A DNA stretch of 40,916 nucleotides from Pseudomonadota bacterium (GCA_021785795.1 JAJYEK010000024.1:1-40916), one strand, 5' to 3'. Numbered from the stretch's first letter, positions 8,679 through 18,236 are shown. Numbers and translations: made by a program. Notes: generated from the letters alone by a model not told the origin.

Positions 8679-10298
8679 TCAGCCCAGGAATTCGAACTCG
8701 AACTGCTCGAACGATCCGGTCAGGTTCACGAGCCGGACGGCGCGGATCCGATGGGTGCGGTAGCCATCGTCGAGGATCAGCATGCGTTGGGGTTTGAACG
8801 ATCCACACGACGTGATCAATGTCTGTGCCTGCCGCAGGGGCCGGATCTCGGGCAGCCGCAATGCCAGCGCAAAGTGGCTTTCGGGCGCGTCATTCAGCGC
8901 GATTGCGACCGGCACGGCAGAGGGCGCGAGGCGCTGGGCCCCGATTTCGATGCGGCCTGATTCGGCTACGCGCACCCACCGTGCCACGGCGATTCCCCAT
9001 CCCGCTTTCCGGCCGGCCATATGGACCGCGAAGAGTTCTCCCACCTGGATGCCGCGTTTGCCGGGGGATACCGGCGATTCGAGGGAGAATCCGCCGGCGC
9101 TCTCGTCCAGCAGGTTCCAGGGCTCGCCGATGTCGGTCCTGACAGGGGCGATGACCGGCGGCTCCATGGTCTGTCCTTCGGTCTCGGTACGTGCGGGCTG
9201 CGGCCCCACTTGGGTTGTGCTCTGAATGAATGGGGTTCCGCCGTTTACGGACAGACCGATGTTTGCGATTCCCCGGACTATTTCAGTTTTCGCTCCGGAT
9301 TTCGGCGTGCGCGGGAAATGGCGTTTGGGATGGAGTCCCCATGAAGTGATCAGGTGCGTGAGCATCTCGGCGCCGCGGTTCGCATAGAAGTCTCTTCCGA
9401 GCGCGTCGGGCTGCAGGCGTTCGCCATTTCGGAGGGCGCTGAGCTGCTGGTGCATGGTGCGCACGAGATCGACCGTGGCGAGCAGCCGGTACCGCGATCC
9501 GGCGATGACCGACATATCGCCGATGTTGGTGCTGCCGGCCCGGTCGTTTTCCAAATCCACCAGAAACTGGCATTCGGGCTTGAGTGCGGCCGTGACGCCG
9601 GTGAGTTGCGCGAGCGAGGCATAGACATCGAGATACCGGTCTATCTTCTGCAACAGCTGCGCCGGAAGATGGTGGGGGTCGCTTAATCCGAACAGCAGTG
9701 CCTGTTTGTACGCATGTCCCACGCTGCTGTACGCGCCGGCAGTGTTGAGTTCATCGGCAACAGGCGTATCGGTGATTCCCTGGCTCTCCGTAAAGCGGTA
9801 GAGCATATGTATCTCGTGCCATGTTCCCGAGGCGCCGGGTGCATAGAGTTCGTAGGAGCGGGCAAGCGCCAGCGTGAGGGCGCGGATTGCGCGCTGTACG
9901 GCCATGGCAAGCGCGGCCGTAGCTTCGGGGTCCCGCTGGCCGTTCTCGCTCAAGCCGAGGGCGACGCGCTTATAGCCATGGGCCAGCTCGACCTGGAACT
10001 GGCGCACGCGTTCGGCTACCAGACGGCCGTCTTGCGGTAGCGGCACGGGAAGCCCCAGATAACGCTTCTGCTGTTCGGCGCCGACGACCTGAACGGGCCG
10101 GCGGTAAAGTTCGAGAAGCTGAAGCCGAGTCCGGTCATCCACCGGCAGGCGGTTCAGGGCGGAGAGGGCGATGAACAAGCGGTGGCTGGTTTCGGCCGCA
10201 TTCAGTACGGGAAGGCTGGCGATCCAGCGTTCCGTTTCGGCCACGTCGATCTTGGGCGCGGTCGGTCCGAGCGTTGGTAAGACGAATTGTAGGGCCAT
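8679..10298 (-). CDS. Uncharacterised protein, possible C-terminal PilZ-like domain
   Basis: About 539 residues from the ATG at 10298 (MALQFVLPTLG); an ATG three codons upstream and a TTG at 10352 are alternatives and no Shine-Dalgarno sequence decides. There is no signal peptide or membrane segment, so it should be cytoplasmic. Residues 1-340 are alpha-helical (for example RWIASLPVLNAAETSHRLF and RLQLLELYRRPVQVV). A Gly/Pro/Thr-rich hinge follows (about 355-400). The C-terminal part has DESAGGFSLESP and VGELFAVHM, which resembles the DxSxxG half of a PilZ domain, but the RxxxR half is not obvious. Binding of cyclic di-GMP is therefore only a suggestion. It stands alone, flanked by an AT-rich upstream region. 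Confidence 0.6.
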   Translation of the reverse strand: MALQFVLPTLGPTAPKIDVAETERWIASLPVLNAAETSHRLFIALSALNRLPVDDRTRLQLLELYRRPVQVVGAEQQKRYLGLPVPLPQDGRLVAERVRQFQVELAHGYKRVALGLSENGQRDPEATAALAMAVQRAIRALTLALARSYELYAPGASGTWHEIHMLYRFTESQGITDTPVADELNTAGAYSSVGHAYKQALLFGLSDPHHLPAQLLQKIDRYLDVYASLAQLTGVTAALKPECQFLVDLENDRAGSTNIGDMSVIAGSRYRLLATVDLVRTMHQQLSALRNGERLQPDALGRDFYANRGAEMLTHLITSWGLHPKRHFPRTPKSGAKTEIVRGIANIGLSVNGGTPFIQSTTQVGPQPARTETEGQTMEPPVIAPVRTDIGEPWNLLDESAGGFSLESPVSPGKRGIQVGELFAVHMAGRKAGWGIAVARWVRVAESGRIEIGAQRLAPSAVPVAIALNDAPESHFALALRLPEIRPLRQAQTLITSCGSFKPQRMLILDDGYRTHRIRAVRLVNLTGSFEQFEFEFLG

Positions 10299-10350
10299 CG
10301 CGCACATGGAGCTTTGCTGCGAAAATCCGGGTACGTAAGGTAGAGAACCC

Positions 10351-10440
10351 AATGTATATCTTTATAATAGTTCTATTTATTTATGTTTGTTCGGCCCTTT
10401 GCGCCCGGCCGCATTTTTTTAATTTAGCACTTTTTTTGGG
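10351..10440. other. AT-rich intergenic island
   Basis: A strongly AT-rich segment in otherwise GC-rich DNA, upstream of the PilZ-like gene and downstream of acs. It contains two runs of seven T (within CATTTTTTTAA and CACTTTTTTTGGG) and, on the minus strand, hexamers such as TATTAT and TATAAA. A promoter with an UP-like element for the minus-strand gene is plausible, but I cannot pick a clear -35. Confidence 0.4.
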
Positions 10441-10577
10441 CGAGATCACTGTTCCGGCGAATCCACTGGCTAGAGGATACCGCAACAACGGTCCGACACG
10501 GCCCCGGCTGCGCGCGCACCGGAGGCTTGCGGCGATACCGGCTGAGGGACCGCGCCGGGCAGGGGTGACGTGAGCCG

Positions 10578-12515
10578 CTACCCGGTCACGCGATTCCGGA
10601 CCAGGTCGTCGACGACCGCCGGGTCGGCCAGCGTTGTGGTATCGCCCAGGGAGTCCGTCTCGTTGGCGGCGATCTTGCGCAGGATGCGGCGCATGATCTT
10701 GCCGGAACGGGTCTTGGGAAGCCCCGGTGCCCATTGGATGACATCCGGTGTGGCGATGGCGCCAATCTCGCTGCGCACCAGCATGATAAGCTCCTGGCGC
10801 AGCCGGTCGCTGGGCTCGACGCCCGCCATCGGAGTCACATAGGCGTAGATCCCCTGTCCCTTGATGTCATGGGGAAACCCGACCACGGCCGCTTCGGCCA
10901 CAGCTTCGTGCAGCACCAGGGCGCTTTCGATTTCAGCGGTTCCCAGGCGGTGTCCTGCGACATTGATCACGTCATCGACGCGTCCAGTGACCCAGTAATA
11001 CCCATCGGCGTCGCGGCGTGCGCCGTCGCCGGAGAAATACATTCCCGGGTAGGCCTTGAAATAGGTATCTATGAATCGCTGGTGGTCGCCGTAGACGGTG
11101 CGCATCTGGCCGGGCCAGGAGCGGGTGATCACCAGGTTTCCGCTTCCAGGACCTTCCACGGGCTTTCCGTCCGCATCAACCAGGGCCGGCGCGATCCCGA
11201 AGAAAGGATGCGTGGCGGAGCCGGGCTTGAGACGGGTTGCGCCCGGGAGCGGCGTGATCAGGATTCCACCGGTTTCGGTCTGCCACCAGGTGTCCACCAC
11301 CGGACAGCGCCCGTCGCCGACCACCCGGTGGTACCACTCCCAGGCTTCCGGATTGATCGGCTCGCCGACGGACCCGAGCAGACGGAGGCTCGTGCGCCGC
11401 GTACTCTTCACCGGCGCGTCGCCCTCGCGCATGAGTGCGCGGATTGCCGTGGGCGCGGTATAGAAAATGCTGACCTCGTGCTTGTCGACCACTTCCCAGA
11501 AACGCGACGCTGTGGGGTAGGTCGGTATGCCTTCGAACATGAGCGTGGTCGCACCGTTGGCGAGCGGTCCGTAGACGATGTAGGAATGCCCCGTTACCCA
11601 CCCCACGTCTGCCGTGCACCAATAGATGTCGTCGTCGTGATAATCGAATATGTACTTGTGCGTGATTGCGGAATAGAGCAGGTATCCGCCGGTCGTGTGC
11701 AATACGCCCTTGGGCTTGCCGGTGGAGCCGGAGGTGTAGAGGATGAACAGCGGGTCCTCGGAATCCATTTCCTCGACCGGACAGTCGTCTGCGGCCGTGG
11801 CCATCGCCTCGTGATACCAGACGTCGCGGTTTTCATGCCATACGATCGGGCCGCCGCTGCGCTTGACGACCAGCACGGTGTGCACGTGCTGGCAGGCCAT
11901 CACGGCCTTGTCGGTGTTGTTCTTGAGCGGGATCTTCTTGCCGCCGCGGATGCCTTCGTCTGCCGTGATCACAACCCGGCAATCGGAGTCAAGAATGCGA
12001 TCCTTCAGCGACTCTGGCGAGAATCCCCCGAATACCACGGAATGCACCGCGCCGATGCGGGCGCAGGCGAGCATGGCATAGGCCGCTTCCGGGATCATCG
12101 GCATGTAGATGCAGACACGATCCCCCTTCCGGATGCCGCGGCTCTTCAGCACGTTCGCGAGCCGGCAGACCTGCCGGTGCAATTCGCGGTAGGTGATCCG
12201 GCGGTCGGCCCAGGAATCGTCGCCTTCCCAGATGATCGCGACCCGGTCGCCATGGTTTTCCAGGTGACGGTCTACGCAGTTGTAGCAGGCATTGAGGGAT
12301 CCGCCGATGAACCAGCGGATGCTGACCTTCTTGAAGTCCCAGTCGGACACCCGGTTCCACGGCTTGGACCAGGAGAGGAACGCCTTGGCCTGTTCGTCCC
12401 AGAAGCCGTCCGGATTCGCGATAGAGTGGGCGTACATCTGTTGGTATCGCTGAGCAGAAATGTGGGCAGTCCGGGCGATTGTTGCCGGAACGTCATAAAC
12501 CTTCTCGGTTGACAT
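10578..12515 (-). CDS. acs: Acetyl-CoA synthetase
   Basis: A 645-residue AMP-forming enzyme that activates acetate with ATP and CoA. The second ATG (12515) is preferred: the ribosome site GAGGTG is 7 nt before it but almost touches the first ATG at 12521. Family motifs are complete: [20 protein letters not shown] (phosphate loop), [31 protein letters not shown] and [10 protein letters not shown] with the catalytic, acetylation-regulated Lys (residue 606). The N-terminal [18 protein letters not shown] is typical of Acs. It lies near an acetate transporter on the same strand, so the two likely serve acetate assimilation. Confidence 0.97.
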   Translation of the reverse strand: MSTEKVYDVPATIARTAHISAQRYQQMYAHSIANPDGFWDEQAKAFLSWSKPWNRVSDWDFKKVSIRWFIGGSLNACYNCVDRHLENHGDRVAIIWEGDDSWADRRITYRELHRQVCRLANVLKSRGIRKGDRVCIYMPMIPEAAYAMLACARIGAVHSVVFGGFSPESLKDRILDSDCRVVITADEGIRGGKKIPLKNNTDKAVMACQHVHTVLVVKRSGGPIVWHENRDVWYHEAMATAADDCPVEEMDSEDPLFILYTSGSTGKPKGVLHTTGGYLLYSAITHKYIFDYHDDDIYWCTADVGWVTGHSYIVYGPLANGATTLMFEGIPTYPTASRFWEVVDKHEVSIFYTAPTAIRALMREGDAPVKSTRRTSLRLLGSVGEPINPEAWEWYHRVVGDGRCPVVDTWWQTETGGILITPLPGATRLKPGSATHPFFGIAPALVDADGKPVEGPGSGNLVITRSWPGQMRTVYGDHQRFIDTYFKAYPGMYFSGDGARRDADGYYWVTGRVDDVINVAGHRLGTAEIESALVLHEAVAEAAVVGFPHDIKGQGIYAYVTPMAGVEPSDRLRQELIMLVRSEIGAIATPDVIQWAPGLPKTRSGKIMRRILRKIAANETDSLGDTTTLADPAVVDDLVRNRVTG

Positions 12516-12773
12516 CGTCATTCACCTCGCTGTTCTGTCCGCGCGAACCGCGCTCCCCGGCCACGCACAGCCGGTGTTGCCGTGCGCGACACCGCCACCC
12601 TTATGGGACTGGAACATAACACATTTGTCCCGGTACCGTGGAGCCGTGTGCAATCCGGTGCGCTGTTGCCGTTCCGGTGCGTGGTGATCTCCGGTGGTTG
12701 CAGATGGGGTGAGGAACATCCCGCTCCGGGTGGCCGCTGGGGCGGCCCCCCGGACGGCGGTGCCGGCCAGCGT

Positions 12774-13358
12774 TCAGCCGCGTGGTGCGCCCAACGGGAT
12801 CACGGTCCTGCCAAACGTGGCATTCGTCACCAGTCCGAAGCTGGTGTACATGGCGAGCAGGCCGCACACGAGGCCCAGCCAGCCGCCGGCGACGTGCAGG
12901 CCGTTGCGACCGAGCAGGGCGCCGAATCCCAGCAGGAAGAAGGTGATCCACAGGGTCAGGAAGACCCACCACAGGGCCTTACTGAGCCGAAACGTGGCGA
13001 CCCACATGTACAGCGTAAACACGCCCCAGCCGATGAGCGTGACGCCGATGGTGCTTCCTGCCTGTGACAGGTCCAACACGCCATGACCTCCGAGCAGTAC
13101 CAGCAGGGCAAACCACCACCAGAAGGCGCCGTAACTGAGAAATGCCACCGTTCCAAAGGTATTGCCGGTGCGGAACTCGAGCATGCCGGCAAGCATCTGG
13201 ATGAGACCGCCGTAGGCAAACGCCAGAGGAATGACCACCTGCTCTCCGCCTGCTGGCAATACTCCGGCATTGACCAGGCTCAGGATCACTGTTGTGAGTC
13301 CGAAACCGATGAGCCCGAGTGGCGCGGGATTTGCCAGTTTCGATGCTTCTGCCGCCAT
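12774..13358 (-). CDS. Acetate uptake transporter, GPR1/FUN34/YaaH (SatP) family
   Basis: A 194-residue inner-membrane protein with six membrane segments. The ATG at 13358 is chosen because GGGGAT lies just upstream and because the conserved family signature NPAPLGLIGFG follows about 10 residues in. Other features are GGLIQMLAGMLEFRTGNTFG and the YGAFWWWFA stretch, which line the acetate path in SatP proteins. The family moves acetate and succinate with protons or as a channel. It is 258 bp upstream of acs on the same strand, consistent with acetate uptake and activation acting together. Confidence 0.93.
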   Translation of the reverse strand: MAAEASKLANPAPLGLIGFGLTTVILSLVNAGVLPAGGEQVVIPLAFAYGGLIQMLAGMLEFRTGNTFGTVAFLSYGAFWWWFALLVLLGGHGVLDLSQAGSTIGVTLIGWGVFTLYMWVATFRLSKALWWVFLTLWITFFLLGFGALLGRNGLHVAGGWLGLVCGLLAMYTSFGLVTNATFGRTVIPLGAPRG

Positions 13359-13489
13359 TAGGATATCCCCCTTGACCGCTGTTGTTGATGGAGGACTACA
13401 CGATATGCGGCACGGCGTGCCCACGCAAGGACCCGGAAGGGTTGCATCCCGCCTGCTGCCCTCCAACTACATTATTGAATCATTATGTA

Positions 13490-13525
13490 TGCCGGACCCG
13501 GGCCAGAGCGGGCCAGGGTCCGGCA
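13490..13525. repeat. Inverted repeat between satP-like gene and pirin gene
   Basis: Perfect 10-bp arms TGCCGGACCC (13490-13499) and GGGTCCGGCA (13516-13525) are separated by 16 nt. The repeat lies in the 269-bp divergent region and has no T run, so it is more likely an operator or leader hairpin than a terminator. Confidence 0.6.
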
Positions 13526-13627
13526 GGTATGCGCGAGTCTGACACCACCTTGGCCGCGCCACGGCTGCGGACTAAGATGGCCGGACGGCCCGGCAGCCCG
13601 GGTCCAGACGCGCAACGGAGGTGTGTC

Positions 13628-14326
13628 ATGATTGAGGTCCGTAAGTCGGAAACACGCGGTCATGCCCGTCACGGCTGGCTCGACAGCCGCCACACGTTCT
13701 CCTTCGCCGATTACCATGATCCCGCACACATGGGCTTCGGGCACCTGCGTGTCATCAACGAGGACCGGGTGAACCCCGGGACCGGCTTTCCGACGCACGG
13801 CCATCGCGACATGGAAATCATCACCTACGTGCTCGACGGCGCATTGGAGCACAAGGACAGCATGGGCAACGGCACGGTGATCCGGACAGGAGATGTACAG
13901 CGCATGAGCGCCGGTACCGGTGTGCGCCACAGCGAATACAATCCGTCTGCGGATGCGGTCGTGCACTTCCTGCAGATCTGGATCATCCCGCGCGAAAACG
14001 GGCTTGTGCCGGGCTATGAGCAGCGTCATTTCGAACGGCAGGAACTCGACGGGCGGCTGCGGCTGGTGGCGTCTGCCGACGGGCGTGACGGTTCTGTCCT
14101 GATCCATCAGGATGTGTCGCTGTATGCCGGACGGTTCGACGGCAGCGATGGCATCGTTCATGTGCTGGAACCCGGGCGGCGTGCCTTCGTCCAGGTGGTA
14201 CGCGGTGCGATCCACATCGGTGGCCGCCCGCTGGATGCGGGCGATGGCGCTCAGGTTGCCGGTGAAGGGCAGATCCGTCTGGATGCGGCCAGAAGCGCCG
14301 AAGTGCTGGTGTTCGATCTGGCTTGA
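13628..14326 (+). CDS. Pirin family protein (YhhW-like bicupin)
   Basis: A 232-residue two-domain cupin. The start has a strong GGAGGTG ribosome site; an upstream extension of the frame is not family-like. The N-terminal cupin keeps the metal ligands His57, His59 (PTHGHRDMEIITYV), His101 and Glu103 (GVRHSEYN). The second cupin (about 120-232) lacks them, as is usual. Bacterial relatives act as quercetinases or bind regulators or enzymes; the actual substrate here is unknown. It is monocistronic and divergent from the acetate transporter. Confidence 0.93.
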   Translation: MIEVRKSETRGHARHGWLDSRHTFSFADYHDPAHMGFGHLRVINEDRVNPGTGFPTHGHRDMEIITYVLDGALEHKDSMGNGTVIRTGDVQRMSAGTGVRHSEYNPSADAVVHFLQIWIIPRENGLVPGYEQRHFERQELDGRLRLVASADGRDGSVLIHQDVSLYAGRFDGSDGIVHVLEPGRRAFVQVVRGAIHIGGRPLDAGDGAQVAGEGQIRLDAARSAEVLVFDLA

Positions 14327-14395
14327 GCGGGGTTCGCGGCGGCACTCGCTGCCTGCACCGCGGTGGCCGGTGCCCTGCCGGCAGCGGGTCCTGCG

Positions 14396-15355
14396 CTAGC
14401 GCCGGTCGGTATTGGCCTGGCCTGTGACCGCCGGTGCCTGGCGCGGCACCCGCTGCACCTGCCAGTGTTCGATAGCCCATCGCCAGAACCCGGTGAGATC
14501 GCTGTCCCGCAACGCTTCGGGAACCTGCTGGCCGAGGAAGCGCAGGACTTCAATCAGGACCGGTACGGGATCGCCGCCGCCCACCGCCGCCGCCCCGGTC
14601 TGCTTGCTGAGCTTTCGGCCGCAGCAGTCCGTGGCGAGCGGCAGGTGCGCGTATCCGGGTGTGGGCAGCCCGAGCAGCTTCTGCAGGTGGATCTGGCGCG
14701 GCGTGGAGTACAGCAGGTCGGCTCCGCGCACCACTTCGGTGATTCCTTGCTCCGCGTCATCCACCGCCGCGGCGAGCTGGTAGGCGTGCAGGCCATCCGC
14801 GCGCCGTACCACAAAGTCGCCAATCTCGCGCGCCAGTGCGCAGCGGACCTCGCCCTGGACCAGGTCCCGGAACACGAGCTCACAGTCCTCGGTCAGCACC
14901 CGCAGTGTGCGGCCGGTGCGGCGCGCGTCGCGGCAGGTTCCGGGATAGACCGGACCGTCTATGCCGCGGACGCTCGAATCGGCAATCTCGCTGCGCGTGC
15001 AGCTGCAGCCGTATACGGCTCCGAGGTCCTGGAGCCGGGCCAGCGCATCGCGATAGGCGGCTTCCCGGCGGCTCTGGTAGCTCGCGACGCCGTCCCAGGT
15101 TAGGCCGAATTCCTCAAGCGTGCGCAGGATGCAGTCAGCCGCGCCGGCGACGGTGCGCGGCGGGTCCAGATCCTCGATGCGCACCAGCCATTCGCCGCCG
15201 CCGCTGCGGGCCTGCAGGAAGCTGCCCGTTGCGGCGACCAGAGACCCGAAATGCAGCGGCCCGGTCGGGGAAGGCGCGAACCGCCCGCGGTATGGTGCAA
15301 TCGGCTGCGCCTTGAACCGAGGGGCAGGTGTGTGTGGCGCGCTTTCTTCAGTCAC
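14396..15355 (-). CDS. gluQ: Glutamyl-Q tRNA(Asp) synthetase
   Basis: A 319-residue paralogue of the glutamyl-tRNA synthetase catalytic domain without an anticodon-binding domain. It attaches glutamate to queuosine 34 of tRNA-Asp. The GTG at 15355 overlaps the upstream stop as GTGA. Motifs are GRFAPSPTGPLHFGSL (HIGH-like), the zinc cluster CSCTR ... YPGTC, and GRKLSKQ (KMSKS-like). Its N-terminus carries about 20 additional residues before the core and the tail is Gln/Arg-rich. DksA often neighbours gluQ in other gammaproteobacteria; here it follows an aspartase/fumarase-family gene instead. Confidence 0.93.
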   Translation of the reverse strand: MTEESAPHTPAPRFKAQPIAPYRGRFAPSPTGPLHFGSLVAATGSFLQARSGGGEWLVRIEDLDPPRTVAGAADCILRTLEEFGLTWDGVASYQSRREAAYRDALARLQDLGAVYGCSCTRSEIADSSVRGIDGPVYPGTCRDARRTGRTLRVLTEDCELVFRDLVQGEVRCALAREIGDFVVRRADGLHAYQLAAAVDDAEQGITEVVRGADLLYSTPRQIHLQKLLGLPTPGYAHLPLATDCCGRKLSKQTGAAAVGGGDPVPVLIEVLRFLGQQVPEALRDSDLTGFWRWAIEHWQVQRVPRQAPAVTGQANTDRR

Positions 15356-16752
15356 GGCTTATCGATATTGCCGCGTATGGCTGCCTCTTCCACCAGGCGC
15401 TCGAACTGCTCCGCGCTCATGAGTCCGCGCGCTGCCACGACGTCGCGCACCGGTCGTCCACTGTGCTGCGATTCCTTTGCGACCTCGGCCGCCGCCGCAT
15501 AGCCAATGGCGGTATTGAGCAGCGTGGCGAGTCCGACGCTCGCGTGCGCATACTCGCGGCAGCGCGCACGGTCGACAGTGAGCCCTGTGAGATTTTTGTC
15601 AGTGGCGGCCCGCAGGGCGTTGGTGAGCCAATCCATGGCGTCCAACAGCGCGGAAGCGAGAGCCGGCATCATCACGTTGAGCTCCAGCTGGCCTGCCTGG
15701 ACCATGAGCGCAATGGCGGCATCCTGTCCGATGACCTGGTAGCAGACCTGGTTCAGCATCTCGAACATCACCGGGTTGACCTTTCCTGGCATGATGCTTG
15801 ATCCGGGCTGCACCGCCGGTAACAGGATCTCGGCGAGGCCGGTGCGGGGACCAGAAGCCAGCAGGCGCATATCGTTGCTGATCCGGGTCAGCTCCAGCGC
15901 AAGCGCACGGATCGCGTTTGACAGCTGCATCAGGTCGGCCATCGACTGCATCTGCGCGCTCAGGTCAGCGCCGGAGCGGATCGGCTCGCCGGTGAGCTGT
16001 GCAAGTTCCTGGGCGACGCGCTCGACGTAGCCGGGGCAGGTGTTGAGGCCGGTGCCGGCCGCCGAACCGCCGAGGCCGATGTCGCACAGCAGCGGTCGCG
16101 TGGACCGCAAGGCATCCGCACAACGGCGCAACGTCCAGGCGTATGCGTAAAATTCGCGCCCAAGCGTGGTCGGTACGGCATCCTGCAGATGGGTGCGCCC
16201 GCTCTTGATGGTGTGGGCCTCCCGCTGTCCGATCTGCTCATACTCCCCAGCCATCGCGTCGACTGCCGCCAGCAGTCGCGGCAGCTTGGCCAGGGCCGCA
16301 AGCCGGATGGCGGTCGGAATGGTATCGTTGGTGCTCTGGCCCATGTTGACGTGATCATTGGGATTGACGGGCCGGTATTCGCCCTTCTTTCCGCCCAGGG
16401 CCACGTTGGCGAGGTTGGCGATGACCTCGTTGGTGTTCATGTTGTGACTCGTTCCGGCTCCGGCCTGGAAACGGTCCACCACGAATTCCTCGTGGTAGCC
16501 CCCGCCTATGATCGCCGCGGCAGCTTCCAGGATAGCCTGGGCGCAGCGCCCGTCGAGCCATCCGCCCGCGAGGTTCGCGCGCGCGGCGGCATACTTGATG
16601 CGGGCATGGGCAATGATGAAGTCCCGGTCGGGGCGGCGTCCGGAAATCGGAAAGTTCTCCACGGCACGTGCGGTCTGGATGCCGTACCAGGCTTCGACGG
16701 GCACCGGAAACGCTCCGAGACTGTCTTTTTCCATGCGGAAGGATGCGGTCAT
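15352..16752 (-). CDS. Aspartate ammonia-lyase/class II fumarase family enzyme
   Basis: A 466-residue lyase of the aspartase-fumarase superfamily, with an AGGAG ribosome site 6 nt before the ATG. The family signature GSSIMPGKVNPV and the active-site regions AGAGTSHNMNTNEV and NPNDHVNMGQSTND are intact, as is SGRTHLQDAVPTTLG. Sequence details (ENFPIS, YEEF-like EEFVVDRFQAG, GPRTGLAEILLP) look closer to AspA, which releases ammonia from aspartate, than to FumC, but substrate cannot be proved by reading. The stop overlaps the gluQ start, so they form an operon. Confidence 0.85.
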   Translation of the reverse strand: MTASFRMEKDSLGAFPVPVEAWYGIQTARAVENFPISGRRPDRDFIIAHARIKYAAARANLAGGWLDGRCAQAILEAAAAIIGGGYHEEFVVDRFQAGAGTSHNMNTNEVIANLANVALGGKKGEYRPVNPNDHVNMGQSTNDTIPTAIRLAALAKLPRLLAAVDAMAGEYEQIGQREAHTIKSGRTHLQDAVPTTLGREFYAYAWTLRRCADALRSTRPLLCDIGLGGSAAGTGLNTCPGYVERVAQELAQLTGEPIRSGADLSAQMQSMADLMQLSNAIRALALELTRISNDMRLLASGPRTGLAEILLPAVQPGSSIMPGKVNPVMFEMLNQVCYQVIGQDAAIALMVQAGQLELNVMMPALASALLDAMDWLTNALRAATDKNLTGLTVDRARCREYAHASVGLATLLNTAIGYAAAAEVAKESQHSGRPVRDVVAARGLMSAEQFERLVEEAAIRGNIDKP

Positions 16753-16924
16753 ATCGACTCCTGGGTGGCGAAGGGCGCAGAGCGGACGGTCCGGATTGTC
16801 TCGGGAGCCGTCGGCACGGCATTATATCCTCGGGGGACCGGGCCCGCATGCGCCCCGCATGCGCGTGGTGCCGAACATCGGACGGAGCTGGCCCGACGAG
16901 AAGCGGAGGCAGTGCGACGCGGGA

Positions 16925-17203
16925 ATGACTGAGGCATACAGTGCGCGCTTTGTCGTTTCGGGCCGGGTTCAAGGGGTATCATTCCGCGCCGCGACCCGGC
17001 GCGAGGCCCGGAGACTCGGGCTCCGCGGGTGGGTCAGAAACCGGGATGACGGTACCGTTGAGGTGGTTGCCTGCGGCGGGGACGGGGTGCTCCGCCAGCT
17101 CGAGGACTGGCTGTGGCGGGGTCCTTCCGGCGCCCGCGTTACGATGGTTGTGCGCTCTCCGGCACCCGATGAGCCGGAGGCCGGATTCGACGTACGCTAT
17201 TGA
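16925..17203 (+). CDS. acyP: Acylphosphatase
   Basis: A 92-residue single-domain enzyme that hydrolyses acyl phosphates. The family signature GRVQGVSFR supplies the phosphate-binding loop with catalytic Arg21, and GWVRNRDDGTVEV supplies the catalytic Asn39. The frame is open much further upstream, but homology starts at this ATG. It converges on the lytic transglycosylase gene with 12 bp between stops. Confidence 0.95.
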   Translation: MTEAYSARFVVSGRVQGVSFRAATRREARRLGLRGWVRNRDDGTVEVVACGGDGVLRQLEDWLWRGPSGARVTMVVRSPAPDEPEAGFDVRY

Positions 17204-17215
17204 AAGCGCGCGGCG

Positions 17216-17806
17216 TTACTGCGGAAACCAGCGTGTCTGGAAGGCACGGTATACCTGCGCTACGTACCGGTTCTGGCCAGGGCTGCCGTTGTAGAGGGCC
17301 AGCGCGCTGTTCAGGTTGCCGTGTTCCTTGTCCAGATAATATTTGAGGATGGTGCAACCGTAGCGGAGGTTGGTCCGGACGCGGAACAGGTCGTCTCCTG
17401 GCTTGCCGATCGCTTTCAGCCAGAATGGCATCACCTGCATTAGACCGCGGGCGCCGGAAGCCGAGATCGCAAACCGGTGAAAGCCGCTTTCCACCTGAAT
17501 TACCGACAGCACCAGTTCCGGATTCAGGCCTGCCCGGACGGCCTCGTAATGCACGTTCTCGAGCAGCTTCATACGGAACGCGTCATTGGGGATGCGAGCC
17601 TTGAGCCGTTGCGACATGTCCATGAGCCAGACTTCAGCGTCAAACCGGTCGCGGAAGCTGCGCGGATCGTTCACGGCCTTCTTGAGCAGAGCCCTGAGCT
17701 CCGGGTCGACCTGGACCTGCCGGTCGGCACCGAAGGCTGGAGCAAGCAGGAACAGCGACGCCGCGATCGCCCAGGCGGCGCAGGGGCGGATTACGCTCCG
17801 AAGCAT
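17216..17806 (-). CDS. Periplasmic lytic transglycosylase (SLT domain)
   Basis: A 196-residue exported murein enzyme. Residues 1-26 form a signal peptide (AAWAIAASLFLLAPAFG). The goose-lysozyme-like SLT domain spans about 80-190 with catalytic Glu106 in VIQVESGF, followed by ASGARGLMQVMPFW and the C-terminal ALALYNGSPGQNRYV. No lipobox is seen, so it should be soluble in the periplasm. It would cleave peptidoglycan strands to 1,6-anhydro products. It is compact compared with MltC or Slt70. Confidence 0.92.
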   Translation of the reverse strand: MLRSVIRPCAAWAIAASLFLLAPAFGADRQVQVDPELRALLKKAVNDPRSFRDRFDAEVWLMDMSQRLKARIPNDAFRMKLLENVHYEAVRAGLNPELVLSVIQVESGFHRFAISASGARGLMQVMPFWLKAIGKPGDDLFRVRTNLRYGCTILKYYLDKEHGNLNSALALYNGSPGQNRYVAQVYRAFQTRWFPQ

Positions 17807-17905
17807 CGGCTTTTACCTCGCGTCCATGTTCATGAACCTCGCTCCCGTAGAGGATAGTCCGCTTTGGAGTATTGCGCCCAGGCGCGGGACGGAACGCGGG
17901 CCGCG

Positions 17906-18235
17906 CTAGCGTGCCGTGCCCAGCAGCTGTTCGAGGGCGCGGACGCGGGCACGCAGACGTTCGGCTTCCTCGAGCAGTTCGACGGCGAGGATGGCGCCAC
18001 TGATGTCGATCTCGAGGTCCCGCTTCAGCCGCAGCGCCTTGTGCAGCCGCGACAGCGCCGGACCGGTAAAGCTCCAGGTCTGCGGGCTGATGCCGCGCGG
18101 CTCGACCAGGCCTTCCTGGACGCATGTCATGAGATCATCGATGCCCAGTCCGAGCGCCTCGCACAGCTGGCCGACACTGAGCGTCACGGTTTCGTCGAGT
18201 ATGGTCGCGGTGACCACCGCAGTCTCGTCTGGCAC
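17906..18235 (-). CDS. cbpM: Chaperone modulator CbpM
   Basis: A 109-residue protein from a GTG at 18235, one base after the cbpA stop, with GGGGGTG just upstream inside the end of cbpA. The N-terminal half is a MerR-like winged helix (LSVGQLCEALGLGIDDLMTC, LVEPRGISPQTWSFT). The C-terminal half is a short leucine-rich helix (AVELLEEAERLRARVRALEQ). CbpM binds CbpA and inhibits its co-chaperone and DNA-binding activities. The tight link to cbpA supports the call. Confidence 0.9.
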   Translation of the reverse strand: MPDETAVVTATILDETVTLSVGQLCEALGLGIDDLMTCVQEGLVEPRGISPQTWSFTGPALSRLHKALRLKRDLEIDISGAILAVELLEEAERLRARVRALEQLLGTAR

Positions 18236-18236
18236 C

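Noticed and set aside
10734..12512. 592-codon plus-strand open frame opposite acs
   Set aside because: It is a shadow of the acs codon pattern; the protein has no domain and no ribosome site, while acs is unmistakable on the other strand.
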